From positions 1 through 34,679 of the forward strand of contig JAPLOK010000263.1 in the NCBI GenBank assembly GCA_026400775.1: a stretch of DNA of 34,679 bases, in the 5' to 3' direction. The stretch comes from Alphaproteobacteria bacterium (GTDB lineage Bacteria; Pseudomonadota; Alphaproteobacteria; Acetobacterales; Acetobacteraceae). Positions 22,103 to 30,904 of the stretch are shown piece by piece (position 1 is the first letter of the stretch; every line of letters starts with the position of its first letter). Both the position numbers and the translations under genes were made by a program. The notes beneath the pieces are model-generated. The model saw only the letters and a program-made list of their open reading frames with translations. It was not told where the DNA came from and made no database searches.

Positions 22103-23500
22103 TTGCCCCAGCTCCACGCTCTCTCTGCCACCGAGATCGCCGCCCGGGTCGCTGCCAGGACCCTTTCCGCCCGCGAGGCGACCGAGGCCGCCCTGACCCG
22201 GATGGATGCGGTCAACCCCGCCATCAATGCGGTGGTCAAGCCGCTGCATGAAGAGGCCCGCGCCGCTGCTGATGCCGTGGATGCCGCCATCGCTCGCGGC
22301 GAGACGCCCGGTATCCTGGCCGGCGTGCCCATCACGGTGAAGGTCACTGCCGACCAAGCCGGGCATGCGACCACCAATGGCCTGACCATCCAGAAGGATC
22401 ACAAGGCGGAGATCGACAATCCGGTCATCGCCAATCTGAAGAAGGCCGGCGCCATCATCATCGGCCGGACCAATACACCGGCGTTTTCGCTGCGCTGGTT
22501 CACCTCCAACAACCTGCATGGCGCGACCAAGAACCCCTGGAACCCCGCCATCACGCCCGGTGGCTCCTCGGGCGGCGCGGGTGCTGCGGTGGCGGCGGGC
22601 ATTGGTGCGCTGGGCCATGGCACGGATATCGGCGGCTCGGTCCGCTACCCTGCCTATGCTTGTGGCATTCATGGCATCCGCCCCACGCTGGGCCGAGTGC
22701 CGGCCTGGAACGCCTCGCTGCCCGAGCGCGAGATTGGTGTCCAGTTGATGGCCGTGAGCGGTCCGCTAGCGCGCAGCATCGCCGATCTGCGGCTCGGCCT
22801 GGAGGCGATGAGCGCCCCCGATATCCGCGACCCTTGGTACACACCGGTGCCGATGAACGGCCCGCCGGCGCCCAAGTGCGCCGCGCTCTGCATCCGCCCC
22901 GAGGGCATGAACGTGGTGCCCGAGGTGGAGGCCGCCCTGCGTGGCGCCGCCCGCCGCCTGGAGGATGCCGGCTATACCGTGGTGGAGGTGGATGCCCTGC
23001 CGCCGCTGCGTGAGCCCGCCCGACTGCAATCGCAGCTTTGGCTGACCAACTTGCCCCGCGGCGGCCTGGCCAAGGCTGAGCGTGAGGGCGAGGCGGCGTC
23101 GCTCGCGGTTTTTCGCTACATGCAGCGGCTGACCCAGCAGCCCGATTACCACGGGTTCCAGGATGCGCTGACCGCGCGGTCGGGCTTTCTCCGGCGATGG
23201 ATGATGTTTTTTGAGAAATACCCGGTGGTGATCTGCCCGGTTTCCGGCGAGCTGCCCTTTCCCGACCAACAGGATGTGCAGAGTTTCGAGGCCTTTCAGG
23301 CCGTGATGGAAGCGCAGCTGACCCAGCTGGGCCTGCCACTGATGGGCCTGCCGGGGCTGACAGTGTCCACCGGTATGGTTGGTCGCACGCCGGTGGGGGT
23401 GCAACTGCTGGCTGGCCGCTTCCGCGAGGATCTGCTGTTTGCCGCCGGTGCCGCGATTGAGGCGGCGGGCACGCCGCATACCCCGGTGGACCCGGCTTGA
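22103..23500 (+). CDS. Amidase (amidase-signature family)
   Basis: A Ser-cisSer-Lys amide hydrolase, 465 aa, predicted cytoplasmic. Lys80 lies in GVPITVKVT, the cis-Ser155 in TPGGSSGGAGAAVAAG and the nucleophile Ser179 in TDIGGSVRYPA; the spacings (75 and 24) equal those of well-studied members. The C-terminal LPLMGLPGLTVSTGMVGRTP and VGVQLLAGRFREDLL are family-typical. The start is a TTG at 22103, because the next Met is inside conserved helix 1. It stands alone on the plus strand between IS debris and a nuclease remnant. Substrate could be an aryl or aliphatic amide; the sequence does not show which. Confidence 0.9.
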   Translation: MPQLHALSATEIAARVAARTLSAREATEAALTRMDAVNPAINAVVKPLHEEARAAADAVDAAIARGETPGILAGVPITVKVTADQAGHATTNGLTIQKDHKAEIDNPVIANLKKAGAIIIGRTNTPAFSLRWFTSNNLHGATKNPWNPAITPGGSSGGAGAAVAAGIGALGHGTDIGGSVRYPAYACGIHGIRPTLGRVPAWNASLPEREIGVQLMAVSGPLARSIADLRLGLEAMSAPDIRDPWYTPVPMNGPPAPKCAALCIRPEGMNVVPEVEAALRGAARRLEDAGYTVVEVDALPPLREPARLQSQLWLTNLPRGGLAKAEREGEAASLAVFRYMQRLTQQPDYHGFQDALTARSGFLRRWMMFFEKYPVVICPVSGELPFPDQQDVQSFEAFQAVMEAQLTQLGLPLMGLPGLTVSTGMVGRTPVGVQLLAGRFREDLLFAAGAAIEAAGTPHTPVDPA

Positions 23501-23599
23501 TGCGCGGCTGATGGATGCCGCCGCCGCTGCTGCTCGCGGCCTGCCCTGGGCCCGGGCAGGAGCGCGCCTGTGCGGGGGCTTAGTGCCAGGGCTGCGCGC

Positions 23600-23805
23600 T
23601 GGCAGCAGTGCCACTCTCTACCCGCAGCGTCGACGCAGATCTGCCCGCTCTCGGGCGCATCGACGCCAAACAGGCGAATGCGCCGGCCGTGAATTTCGAT
23701 CGTGTCGCCATCGATGACACTGGCCACACCGACGACCGAAGTCTGTGCATCCGCGACGCCGGTGAGCGCCATTGCCAGGACGACACCAAGCAAAAAGCCC
23801 CTCAT
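23600..23805 (-). pseudogene. Staphylococcal-nuclease-like (thermonuclease) fragment
   Basis: From an ATG at 23805 the product has a signal peptide (MRGFLLGVVLAMALTGVADA) and the first part of an SNase domain: VASVIDGDTIEIHGRRIR, LFGVDAPESGQICVDAAG and REWHCCQRAALAL, with the DGDT metal site and the D-A-P-E motif. Intact members continue with an R-x-V-E-C core and the catalytic Arg/Glu; here similarity stops after ~65 residues, just before the amidase 3' end. A secreted or periplasmic nuclease cut short by a deletion is the best reading. Confidence 0.7.
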
Positions 23806-24072
23806 CGGCCAGCCCCCAGCCAGGCCTGCAGATAGGTCTTTGGACCTGCCATGATGATGTCAGTCGGCGGATTGCACGGCGTCCGCGTTTTCTAACAGTC
23901 GATCGTATGTCGCCTTCCTCATGGCGCACAGGTCCAGTCGGGTGGTGCCCATACCGGCGGGCGGCCAGATGGCCATGATTGTCGCCGATGTTAGGCATCA
24001 GGCGCACTGGGTGGCCCATTCGAATGACGACCCTCTCAACGCCTATGACCAAGCGGAGGGATGCAGTTTTTT
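23806..24072. other. Region without a confirmed gene; possible 38-aa ORF
   Basis: On the minus strand an ATG at 23976 opens a 38-codon frame to a stop at 23860, reading MGTTRLDLCAMRKATYDRLL internally. It lies just upstream of the nuclease fragment, on the same strand. No ribosome site or family is recognised, so I record it only as a possibility. Confidence 0.25.
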
Positions 24073-24091
24073 TGTTCTACAGTACGGAACA
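24073..24091. promoter_or_regulatory. Palindromic operator candidate 1 (TGTTC-N9-GAACA)
   Basis: TGTTCTACAGTACGGAACA has perfect 5-bp half-sites and the same layout as the site at 24178-24196. The centre-to-centre distance is 105 bp, ten helical turns. GTTC-N9-GAAC palindromes are typical of IclR-type binding sites, and an IclR gene ends at 24234. Confidence 0.5.
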
Positions 24092-24177
24092 CCCATGATG
24101 CTGGCGGCTCCGATTTCGCTTGCACTATCTATTTTTCAGCGGATAGCGTGAGTGCAGAGGAAACGAAAGTCCAACCG

Positions 24178-24196
24178 TGTTCTGCATGATGGAACA
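24178..24196. promoter_or_regulatory. Palindromic operator candidate 2 (TGTTC-N9-GAACA)
   Basis: TGTTCTGCATGATGGAACA shares both half-sites and the first spacer base with the site at 24073-24091. It lies 38 bp from the 3' end of the IclR gene. The gene it once controlled is not evident; a deletion may have removed it. Confidence 0.5.
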
Positions 24197-24233
24197 GCCG
24201 AACCGAGGCCGCGAACCGGGCCCGTCCGTGCGC

Positions 24234-24989
24234 TCAGCTGCCAGGCAGACGCCCGCCGATGCATCCGGTGATCGCGGCGGCGGCTTCGCGGACGAAGGGA
24301 GCCAGTTCGGCAACCCGCCTGACGGTCAGCCTCGCGCGCGGTGCGGTCAGACCGACCGCCGCCACGGGAAGGCCCTGCTCACCGAAGATTGCCGCGCCAA
24401 TGGAATTCACGCTGTCGCGCCACTCGCCGCGACTGGTGGCGAAACCCTGCCGCCGCACCTTCGCAAGATTGGCCCGCAGCGCGATCGGGTCGGTGATGGT
24501 GTGGCTGGTGAACCCCTGCGGCCGGGCGCAGGCCTCGGCGACCAGCGCCTCGGGCGCGTAGGCCAACATGGCCTTCCCGGTGGCCAGCGCATGCAGCGGT
24601 GCGCGGATTCCGACATAGCCGGCGGTCCGCCCCGCCGGCGGGCTTTCGATCCGCTCGATGAAGACGGCATGCGCGCCGTCGAGGAGGACGAGGTTGACCA
24701 GTTCCTGCGTCTGCTCAGAGAGCCGCAGGAGATAGGGCACCGCGCGTTCACGGATATCGATCCGCGCCATGACCTTCTGGCCCAAGTCCCAGAGTTTCAG
24801 CGTCGCGGCATACCTGCCGTCGGTCGCGTCATGTGCCACGAAGCCGCTGGCGACCAGGCTGCGCAACAGGCGGTGCGCATTGCTCTTGGTGATACCGAGT
24901 TCGCGGGCGATTCCGGTGACGCCGCTGCGTCCATCTGCCAGCGCCACGGCTTCAAGCACGGCCAACCCCTTGAGGAAGCTCCTGTCCAT
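24234..24989 (-). CDS. IclR-family transcriptional regulator
   Basis: A 251-aa DNA-binding regulator. The winged HTH covers residues 1-65: FLKGLAVLEAVALADGRSGV, TGIARELGITKSNAHRLLRS and DGRYAATLKLWDLG. The effector domain shows GIRAPLHALATGKAMLAYAP, ATSRGEWRDSVNSIGAAIF and GLPVAAVGLTAP, the usual IclR C-terminal landmarks. Its start (24989) is only 38 bp from the divergent Bug gene (25028), the usual arrangement for a regulator of a catabolic operon. No palindrome is seen in that short gap; two good candidates lie instead beyond its 3' end. It probably controls the 25028-31080 gene set. Confidence 0.93.
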   Translation of the reverse strand: MDRSFLKGLAVLEAVALADGRSGVTGIARELGITKSNAHRLLRSLVASGFVAHDATDGRYAATLKLWDLGQKVMARIDIRERAVPYLLRLSEQTQELVNLVLLDGAHAVFIERIESPPAGRTAGYVGIRAPLHALATGKAMLAYAPEALVAEACARPQGFTSHTITDPIALRANLAKVRRQGFATSRGEWRDSVNSIGAAIFGEQGLPVAAVGLTAPRARLTVRRVAELAPFVREAAAAITGCIGGRLPGS

Positions 24990-25027
24990 GGCGCGGTACC
25001 TCCGTCGTGCGTCTGCCGCACCTTGGT

Positions 25028-26014
25028 ATGCGCCTGATGAACGGCGGTCAAAGCACCGTATCGCGCCGCGGCGTTGCCGCCCTGCTGGCGGCACCGGCTA
25101 TCGCTCATGCCTCCGAGTGGCCGGATGGTCCGCTGCGGATCATCATTCCCTTTCCGCCAGGCGGCGCAAGCGACGGCGTGGTACGGCTGCTGCAGCCCCA
25201 CCTCCAGGCCCGCCTCGGTGTGCCGGTGGTGATCGACAACCGCGCCGGCGGCGGCACCACCATCGGCACCGGGGCGGTGGCGCAGGCGCGCGACGGCCGG
25301 ACCTTTGGCCTCACGACCGACGCGATCTCGGTCAACCCGGCTATCCTGCCTGAGATGCCCTACGACACCATTCGCGAAATCCAGGGCGTCATGGAGATCG
25401 GCACGGCGCCGCTGCTGCTCGCGGCGGCCACCGGCCGCCGGCCCTGGCGCGACGCAGCTGAGATGCTGGACGCCGCCCGCCGACGCCAAGGCAGCGTCTC
25501 GGCAGGCACCAGCGGCTCGGGCCTGAGCAACCTCTTCGTCGTGCTGGCCAGCGCCCAGACCGGAGCGGGGCTGCTGCTGGTGCCCTATCGCGGCGCCGGG
25601 CCGCTGCTGAACGACGCCCTGGCCGGGCATGTGGACTTGGTGGTGGGCACTACCTCGGCGCTCGCGCCGCATCTGCGCAGTGGCGCGCTTCGTGCGCTGG
25701 TCCAGGCGGGCGCCACCCGCGCCGCCCTGCTCCCGGATACGCCGACCTTCGCCGAACTTGGGTTCCCGGAGGTCGTCGCCGAGGTCTCCTGGGGGATCAT
25801 CGCCGCCACGCGCATGGCGCCGACCGCAATCGCAGGGATGCATGCGGCACTCGCCGCGGCACTCGCCATGCCCGACGTGCGGCAGCAGATCGAAGGCGCC
25901 ATGGCCATGCGAGTCATTGCCTCCTCGCCGGCCGAATACACCCGGCGGATCTCCGCCGACATCGCACGCTGGACGGCGCTGGTGCGCCACCATGGCCTGC
26001 GCGTGGAACAATAG
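25028..26014 (+). CDS. Tripartite tricarboxylate transporter receptor (Bug family)
   Basis: A periplasmic binding protein of 328 aa. A twin-Arg-like STVSRRGVAALLAAPAIAHA signal precedes WPDGPLRIIIPFPPGGASDG, then PVVIDNRAGGGTTIGTGAVA, SVSAGTSGSGLSNLFVV and LVPYRGAGPLLNDALAG, in the order of the family. The ATG at 25028 is chosen; an ATG at 25037 is equally possible and neither has a strong ribosome site. It heads the plus-strand set divergent from IclR and ends 15 bp before the dioxygenase gene. Probably binds the organic acid or sulfonate used by the downstream oxygenases. Confidence 0.92.
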   Translation: MRLMNGGQSTVSRRGVAALLAAPAIAHASEWPDGPLRIIIPFPPGGASDGVVRLLQPHLQARLGVPVVIDNRAGGGTTIGTGAVAQARDGRTFGLTTDAISVNPAILPEMPYDTIREIQGVMEIGTAPLLLAAATGRRPWRDAAEMLDAARRRQGSVSAGTSGSGLSNLFVVLASAQTGAGLLLVPYRGAGPLLNDALAGHVDLVVGTTSALAPHLRSGALRALVQAGATRAALLPDTPTFAELGFPEVVAEVSWGIIAATRMAPTAIAGMHAALAAALAMPDVRQQIEGAMAMRVIASSPAEYTRRISADIARWTALVRHHGLRVEQ

Positions 26015-26029
26015 GAAAGGAACGACCAC

Positions 26030-27097
26030 ATGACCGACCGCCCGGTGCGCACAACACCCGTGATCGATCGCAGTGCCTGGACACGCGCCGATGCTGAGCG
26101 CGACCGGGCATGGCTGTTCCAGCTGACGCCCGCCTGGATCGAGGAGATCGAGCGCGGCGTCGCGCAGCTGCGCCGACTGGGTCGGACCATCGACACGATG
26201 ACGCGCGAGGATTTCCCGCTGCCGACCCTCGCCGTGGAACTGAACCGTCGCATCTGGGGCGAGGTCTGCACCGGCCTCGGCTTCAACGTGATGCGCGGCT
26301 TGCCGGTGGAGCGCTACAGCGATGCCGAGGTGGGCATGATCGTCTGGGGGCTCGGCCAGCATCTCGGCCCGGGCGTCTCGCAGAATGCCATGGGCGACAA
26401 GCTTGGCCATGTCTTCAACCAAGGCAAGGATTACGAGGCGCTGAATGTGCGTGGCTACCAGACCAGCCACCAGCTGAAGTTTCACACCGATTCCGGCGAT
26501 GTGCTCGGCCTGATGTGCCTGCGCAAGGCGCGGGAGGGCGGGCTCTCCTCCATCGCCAGCGCAACGACGGTGTTCAACACCATCCTGCGCGAGCATCCCG
26601 AATACCTGCCCATCCTGTTCCGCGGCTTCGAGTTCGACCGCCGTGGCGAGGAGACACCCTTCCAACAGGAGGTTAGCGGCAAGCTCCCGATCTTCTGCGA
26701 GGTGGAGGGCGATCTCTCGATGCGCTACGTGCGCCAGGCGATCAAGACGGCACGACCCAAGCTCGGCATGCCCTTCTCCGACATCGAACTCGCGGCGCTC
26801 GATTTCCTCGATTCCGTCGCGGCGCGGGAGGAGGTGAACTTCGCTATGATGCTCGAGCCCGGCGACATGCAATGGGTGAACAACTACACGGTGATGCATT
26901 CGCGCACCGAATACGCCGATTGGCCGGAGCCCGGACGTGAACGGCACATGCTGCGCCTGTGGCTGAAGCTCCATGGCTATCGCAAGCTCGACCCGTTGCA
27001 ACTCGACCATGATGACCAATCGGGTTGGAGCCGGCGCGATGGCATCCTGCCGCGCGGCTACTCCATGCGTGACGGCCGGCTGCAGGCTGCGGAATGA
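26030..27097 (+). CDS. TauD/TfdA-family 2-oxoglutarate-dependent dioxygenase
   Basis: A non-haem Fe(II)/2-oxoglutarate dioxygenase of 355 aa. The iron ligands are H152 and D154 (LKFHTDSGDVLGLMCL) and H290 (NNYTVMHSRTEY); R309 in ERHMLRLWLKLHG binds the 2-oxoglutarate carboxylate. GFNVMRGLPVERYSDAE and VSQNAMGDKLGHVFNQG are typical of the family's gab-like branch. AGGAAAGGAA lies just before the ATG. Its stop overlaps the flavin monooxygenase start as ATGA. Such enzymes often release sulfite from sulfonates or hydroxylate carboxylic acids; with the sulfurtransferase downstream, a sulfur role is reasonable but not shown. Confidence 0.92.
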   Translation: MTDRPVRTTPVIDRSAWTRADAERDRAWLFQLTPAWIEEIERGVAQLRRLGRTIDTMTREDFPLPTLAVELNRRIWGEVCTGLGFNVMRGLPVERYSDAEVGMIVWGLGQHLGPGVSQNAMGDKLGHVFNQGKDYEALNVRGYQTSHQLKFHTDSGDVLGLMCLRKAREGGLSSIASATTVFNTILREHPEYLPILFRGFEFDRRGEETPFQQEVSGKLPIFCEVEGDLSMRYVRQAIKTARPKLGMPFSDIELAALDFLDSVAAREEVNFAMMLEPGDMQWVNNYTVMHSRTEYADWPEPGRERHMLRLWLKLHGYRKLDPLQLDHDDQSGWSRRDGILPRGYSMRDGRLQAAE

Positions 27098-28248
27098 GCC
27101 TCCAGGAAAGCCCGGACGCGTTCGGGGACAGCCCGCTGTCCCGCGTGCTGAAGCAGCCCCTCATGCTGGGCCTCTTCCTGCCCATTCAGTCTGGTGGCTG
27201 GAGCGCCTCTACCCTGCCGCGCACCACCGACTGGAGCTTCGACTACAACGCCGCGCTGACCAGGCAGGCTGAGGCGCTGGGTTTCGACTTGGTTTTCGGC
27301 CTCGCGCAATGGCCGCCCAAGGGCGGGCATGGTGGCGAGATGCGCTATCGCGAGACCTCGATCGACAGCTTCATGACCGTGGGCGCCCTGGCTGCGGTGA
27401 CGCAGCGGATCCTGCTAATCTCCACCGTGCATGTGCTCTACGGGCCCTGGCATCCGGTCCATATGGCGAAATTCGGTGCGACGCTCGACCACATCTCGGG
27501 CGGCCGCTGGGGGATGAACGTGGTGACCGGCCATGTGCCGACCGAGGCACGCATGTTCGGCCAGGTGCGGCCCGACCATGAACGCCGCTACGAGATGGCG
27601 GATGTCTTCACCACCCGCCTGAAGGAGCTCTGGTCCGCCGACGAAAACCTGACCGTCGATGGCCCCTTCTGGGCCATGGAGAATGCCTTCGTCACGCCCA
27701 AGCCACGGTTCGGCCGGCCGGTGCTGGTCAATGCGACGGGCTCACCGGACGGCATCGCCTATGCGGTGAAGCATTCCGACCTGATCTTCATCACCAGCCC
27801 CGGCGGCAACCAGATGTCGGAGGCGATGGCAACCCTGCCCCCGCATATCGCCCGCATCCACGCGGCGGGCGCGGCGGTGGGCCGCAAGCCGCGCACCATC
27901 ATCAACCCGATGATCGTCTGCCGGCCAACGGAGCGTGAGGCCATCGCCTATCGTGACGCCATCATCGACGCGGCGGACCCCGGCGCCGTCGAGGGCTTCG
28001 CCGGCGTGATGAAAAGCGGTGACGCCGTGGCCTGGCGCGAAGCGAAGCGCCATTACCGTGCGCTCGGCGGGAACCTGCACATGGTCGGCTCGCCGGAGCA
28101 GATCGTGGATGGCTTCATCAAGCTGAAGCAGGCAGGCATCGATGGCGTGCAACTCACCTTCTTCGATTTCGCGCCCGACCTCGCCTACTTCGGCGAGGCA
28201 GTGCTGCCGCTGATGCGGCAGGCCGGGCTTCGGATCGACATCAGCTAG
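27094..28248 (+). CDS. LLM-class flavin-dependent monooxygenase (RutA/SfnG-like)
   Basis: A luciferase-like TIM-barrel monooxygenase of 384 aa using reduced FMN. LGLFLPIQSGGWSASTLPRT, DYNAALTRQAEALGFDLVFG, SFMTVGALAAVTQRILLIST and LDHISGGRWGMNVVTGHVPT are the conserved barrel strands. MVGSPEQIVDGFIKLKQAGI and YFGEAVLPLMRQAGLR close the C-terminus. The layout matches both RutA (pyrimidine-ring opening) and SfnG (dimethylsulfone monooxygenase); I cannot separate the two by eye. No flavin reductase is adjacent. It overlaps the TauD-type gene by 4 bp and precedes a Bug gene by 13 bp, so it is co-transcribed. Confidence 0.9.
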   Translation: MSLQESPDAFGDSPLSRVLKQPLMLGLFLPIQSGGWSASTLPRTTDWSFDYNAALTRQAEALGFDLVFGLAQWPPKGGHGGEMRYRETSIDSFMTVGALAAVTQRILLISTVHVLYGPWHPVHMAKFGATLDHISGGRWGMNVVTGHVPTEARMFGQVRPDHERRYEMADVFTTRLKELWSADENLTVDGPFWAMENAFVTPKPRFGRPVLVNATGSPDGIAYAVKHSDLIFITSPGGNQMSEAMATLPPHIARIHAAGAAVGRKPRTIINPMIVCRPTEREAIAYRDAIIDAADPGAVEGFAGVMKSGDAVAWREAKRHYRALGGNLHMVGSPEQIVDGFIKLKQAGIDGVQLTFFDFAPDLAYFGEAVLPLMRQAGLRIDIS

Positions 28249-28261
28249 GCGGAGAGAGATC

Positions 28262-29227
28262 ATGATCACCACGCGCCGCATCCTGCCGGCCACCCTGTTC
28301 GCACCAGCGCTCGTCCGCGCGCAGGGCGCTGAGTGGCCCAACCGTCAGGTGCGCTTCATCAGTCCCTTCGCGGCCGGCGGCGCCACGGACGTGGTTTCCC
28401 GCCTTTACTGCTCGCAGATGGCGAGCCTCACTGGCCAGGTCTTCGTCGTGGAGAACCGGGTGGGGGCGGCAGGCATAGTGGGGACCGACGCCATCGCCAA
28501 GGCGGCGCCGGATGGATACACGCTTGGCCTCGGCAGCATTGCAGTGCATGCCATCGCACCCTCGCTCTATGCCCAGCTGCCATTCGATGCGGGACGCGAC
28601 TTTACCCAGATCAGCGGCCTCGCCCGCAGCCCGAACATGCTGGTGGTCAATCTCGACGTGCCAGCCACCACCTTGCCCGAGCTCATCGCGTTGATCCGAG
28701 CCAACCCGGGCCGCCTTGCCTATGCCTCCTCCGGCTCGGGCACCACGCTGCACCTCATGGGCGCCTGGCTCGCCCAGGCCATCGGCGGCGATATGCTGCA
28801 CGTCTCCTATCGTGGCATCGCGGCCGCGATGGTGGATCTCTTTGCCAACCGGGTGCAAATGATCTTCGCCAACATACCGGATGGCATCGCGCAGATGCGG
28901 GCTGGCCGCGTGCGAGCCATCGCGGTGACCAGCGCGCAGCGCAACCCGGCGGTGCCCGACGTACCGACCATGGCGGAGACCATTCCCGGTTTCGAACTTC
29001 TCCCCTGGAACACGGTGGTGGGGCCAGCCGGCATGGCGCCGCCGCTCGTCGCGCGCATCAACGCGCTGACCCGACAAGTGCTGGAGAGCGCCGAGACGAT
29101 GCGGACTCTGGCCGAGCTCGGTTCCGCTGCATGGTGGACGACTTCGCAGGACGCGACCGCCTTCCGCGCGGCCCAGGCGGCTATGCTGGCCCCGATCATC
29201 CGCGCATCAGGAGCACGGGTGGAGTGA
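28262..29227 (+). CDS. Tripartite tricarboxylate transporter receptor (Bug family)
   Basis: A 321-aa periplasmic binding protein. A short signal (MITTRRILPATLFAPALVRA) precedes WPNRQVRFISPFAAGGATDV, FVVENRVGAAGIVGTDAIAK, DGYTLGLGSIAVHAIAPSL and LAYASSGSGTTLHLMGAWL. GGAGAGAG lies just before the ATG. It is the second intact Bug gene of this operon and clearly different from the one at 25028, so the two probably bind different ligands. Membrane subunits are absent from the window. Confidence 0.92.
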   Translation: MITTRRILPATLFAPALVRAQGAEWPNRQVRFISPFAAGGATDVVSRLYCSQMASLTGQVFVVENRVGAAGIVGTDAIAKAAPDGYTLGLGSIAVHAIAPSLYAQLPFDAGRDFTQISGLARSPNMLVVNLDVPATTLPELIALIRANPGRLAYASSGSGTTLHLMGAWLAQAIGGDMLHVSYRGIAAAMVDLFANRVQMIFANIPDGIAQMRAGRVRAIAVTSAQRNPAVPDVPTMAETIPGFELLPWNTVVGPAGMAPPLVARINALTRQVLESAETMRTLAELGSAAWWTTSQDATAFRAAQAAMLAPIIRASGARVE

Positions 29228-29302
29228 ACAACGGGCCCGGTGCCGGCCTCACGCGTGGTTTGCGCACCGCCCCATTTTCAGTGCGCTTCAAGGACACATG
29301 CC

Positions 29303-30904
29303 ATGGCTGCAACCGCGATGCTAACGCCGCAACAGGTCAAGGCCGCGATCCGTGGCAACCAGGAACTCGCCCTGCTCGATCTGCGTGAGGAGGGAGCCTT
29401 CGCAGCGCAGGGCCACCTCCTCTTCGCCGTTCCGGCACCGCTTAGCCGTCTGGAGCTGATGATCGACGGGCTCGTGCCACGCAGAGCGACGCGCATTATC
29501 CTGGTGGATGGCGATGGCACGCTTCTCGATCGGGGTTCGGCCGTACTGGCGCGCTGCGGCTACAGCGATGTCTCGGCACTCGCCGGCGGCACCGGGGCCT
29601 GGGCGGCCGCCGGCTTCGAGGTCTTCACCGGCACCAACGTGCCCAGCAAGGCCTTCGGCGAGGTGGTGGAGGTCGAGACCGGCACGCCGCATCTCTCGCC
29701 CAGCGAAGTCGCGCGCCTCCAAGCCGAAGGCGCCGACCTCGTAGTGCTAGACAGCCGGCCCATCGGCGAATTCGCCACAATGAGCATTCCAGGCGGCATC
29801 GACTGCCCAGGAGCCGAACTGGTGCATCGCGCCCGCCAGGCCGCACCGGATCCAGGGACGCTCGTCGTCGTAAACTGCGCCGGCCGGACCCGCAGCATCA
29901 TCGGCGCGCAGTCGCTCATTAACGCGAAGCTGCCTAACCGCGTCGTGGCGCTGGAGAACGGCACCATGGGCTGGGAACTGGCGGGCCTTTCCCTGGCGCA
30001 TGGGCAGACGCGCACCGTGCCGCCGCCGGAGCCCAGGAATCTCGACTGGGCGCGCGCCGCCGCGGCCGATCTGGCACGCCGCGCCGACGTGAAGCGATGC
30101 AGCCCGGCCGATCTGGCCAGGTTCGGCGCCGAGACGAATCGCAGCCTCTTTGTCTTCGACGTACGCAGCCCGGAGGAGTACATTGCCGGCCACATGCCGG
30201 GCACGCGCTCCGCCCCCGGCGGCCAGCTTGTGCAGGCGACGGACCAGTATGTTGGCACGCTGAACGCGCGCATCGTTCTGGTGGATGCTGAGGGGGTGCG
30301 CGCCCTTATCACCGCATCCTGGCTCGTGCAGCTCGGCTGGAGGGACATCTACGTGCTAGAGGACGGGCTCGCCGGCGCGCTGGAGACCGGGCCGGAGCCG
30401 CGGCTTGTGCCGGGACTGGGGGCGCTGCGCCCGGATTGGATCGACGCGACGGCGCTGCATGCGGCGCTGGAGGCGCCCGGCACCGTGGTCTTCGATGTCG
30501 GCAGCAGCCGGGCCTTCCGCGCGGGGCATGTTCCTGGCGCATGGTTCACGCCGCGCGCGCGCCTGGCCGAGGCGGTCGCGGCGCATGCCGGCGCGGCCCG
30601 CATGATCGTGATCACGGCCGACGACGTGTCCCTGGCGATGCTGGCCGCCACGGACCTGGCCGGCGGCGGCTTGCGGGTCAGGACGCTGCTGGGGGGCAAC
30701 GCAAGCTGGCGCGCGGCCGGCAAGCCAGAGGAGAAGGGCGGCCAGCGCCTGCTAAGCCAGGACGATCTCTGGCTCGCCCCTTCGCAAGTCCCGCCGGAGC
30801 AGCAGGAGGCGGCGAAGCGTGGCTACCTCCAGTGGGAACTAGATCTGCCGGCGCAGATCAAGCGCGACGGAGATGCGCGCTTCCGCGTGTTGCAGCCAGC
30901 ATGA
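29303..30904 (+). CDS. Four-domain rhodanese protein with a single active-site Cys
   Basis: A sulfurtransferase-fold protein of 533 aa made of four tandem rhodanese domains at about residues 5-110, 130-235, 265-365 and 395-495. Each has the strand-helix pattern LLDLREEGAF, VLDSRPIGEF, VFDVRSPEEYIAGHMPG or VFDVGSSRAFRAGHVPGAW. Only domain 2 has the active-site loop, VVNCAGRTRS with Cys192; the equivalent positions are VDGDGTL, VDAEGVR and ITADDVS in the others. ATG at 29303 is 8 bases after AAGGA. It ends the intact part of the organosulfur-like operon, and a truncated Bug gene overlaps its stop as ATGA. It may move sulfane sulfur released from the operon's substrate (inference). Confidence 0.9.
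   Translation: MAATAMLTPQQVKAAIRGNQELALLDLREEGAFAAQGHLLFAVPAPLSRLELMIDGLVPRRATRIILVDGDGTLLDRGSAVLARCGYSDVSALAGGTGAWAAAGFEVFTGTNVPSKAFGEVVEVETGTPHLSPSEVARLQAEGADLVVLDSRPIGEFATMSIPGGIDCPGAELVHRARQAAPDPGTLVVVNCAGRTRSIIGAQSLINAKLPNRVVALENGTMGWELAGLSLAHGQTRTVPPPEPRNLDWARAAAADLARRADVKRCSPADLARFGAETNRSLFVFDVRSPEEYIAGHMPGTRSAPGGQLVQATDQYVGTLNARIVLVDAEGVRALITASWLVQLGWRDIYVLEDGLAGALETGPEPRLVPGLGALRPDWIDATALHAALEAPGTVVFDVGSSRAFRAGHVPGAWFTPRARLAEAVAAHAGAARMIVITADDVSLAMLAATDLAGGGLRVRTLLGGNASWRAAGKPEEKGGQRLLSQDDLWLAPSQVPPEQQEAAKRGYLQWELDLPAQIKRDGDARFRVLQPA

Noticed and set aside
23860-23976. 38-aa ORF upstream of the nuclease fragment as a new small protein
   Set aside because: No ribosome site, no recognisable family and a degraded neighbourhood; kept only as a low-confidence remark.
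24797-27019. A 740-codon minus-strand frame antisense to the Bug and TauD genes
   Set aside because: The plus-strand genes have clear domains and catalytic residues; the antisense frame has none, and it only enters real IclR sequence at its end.
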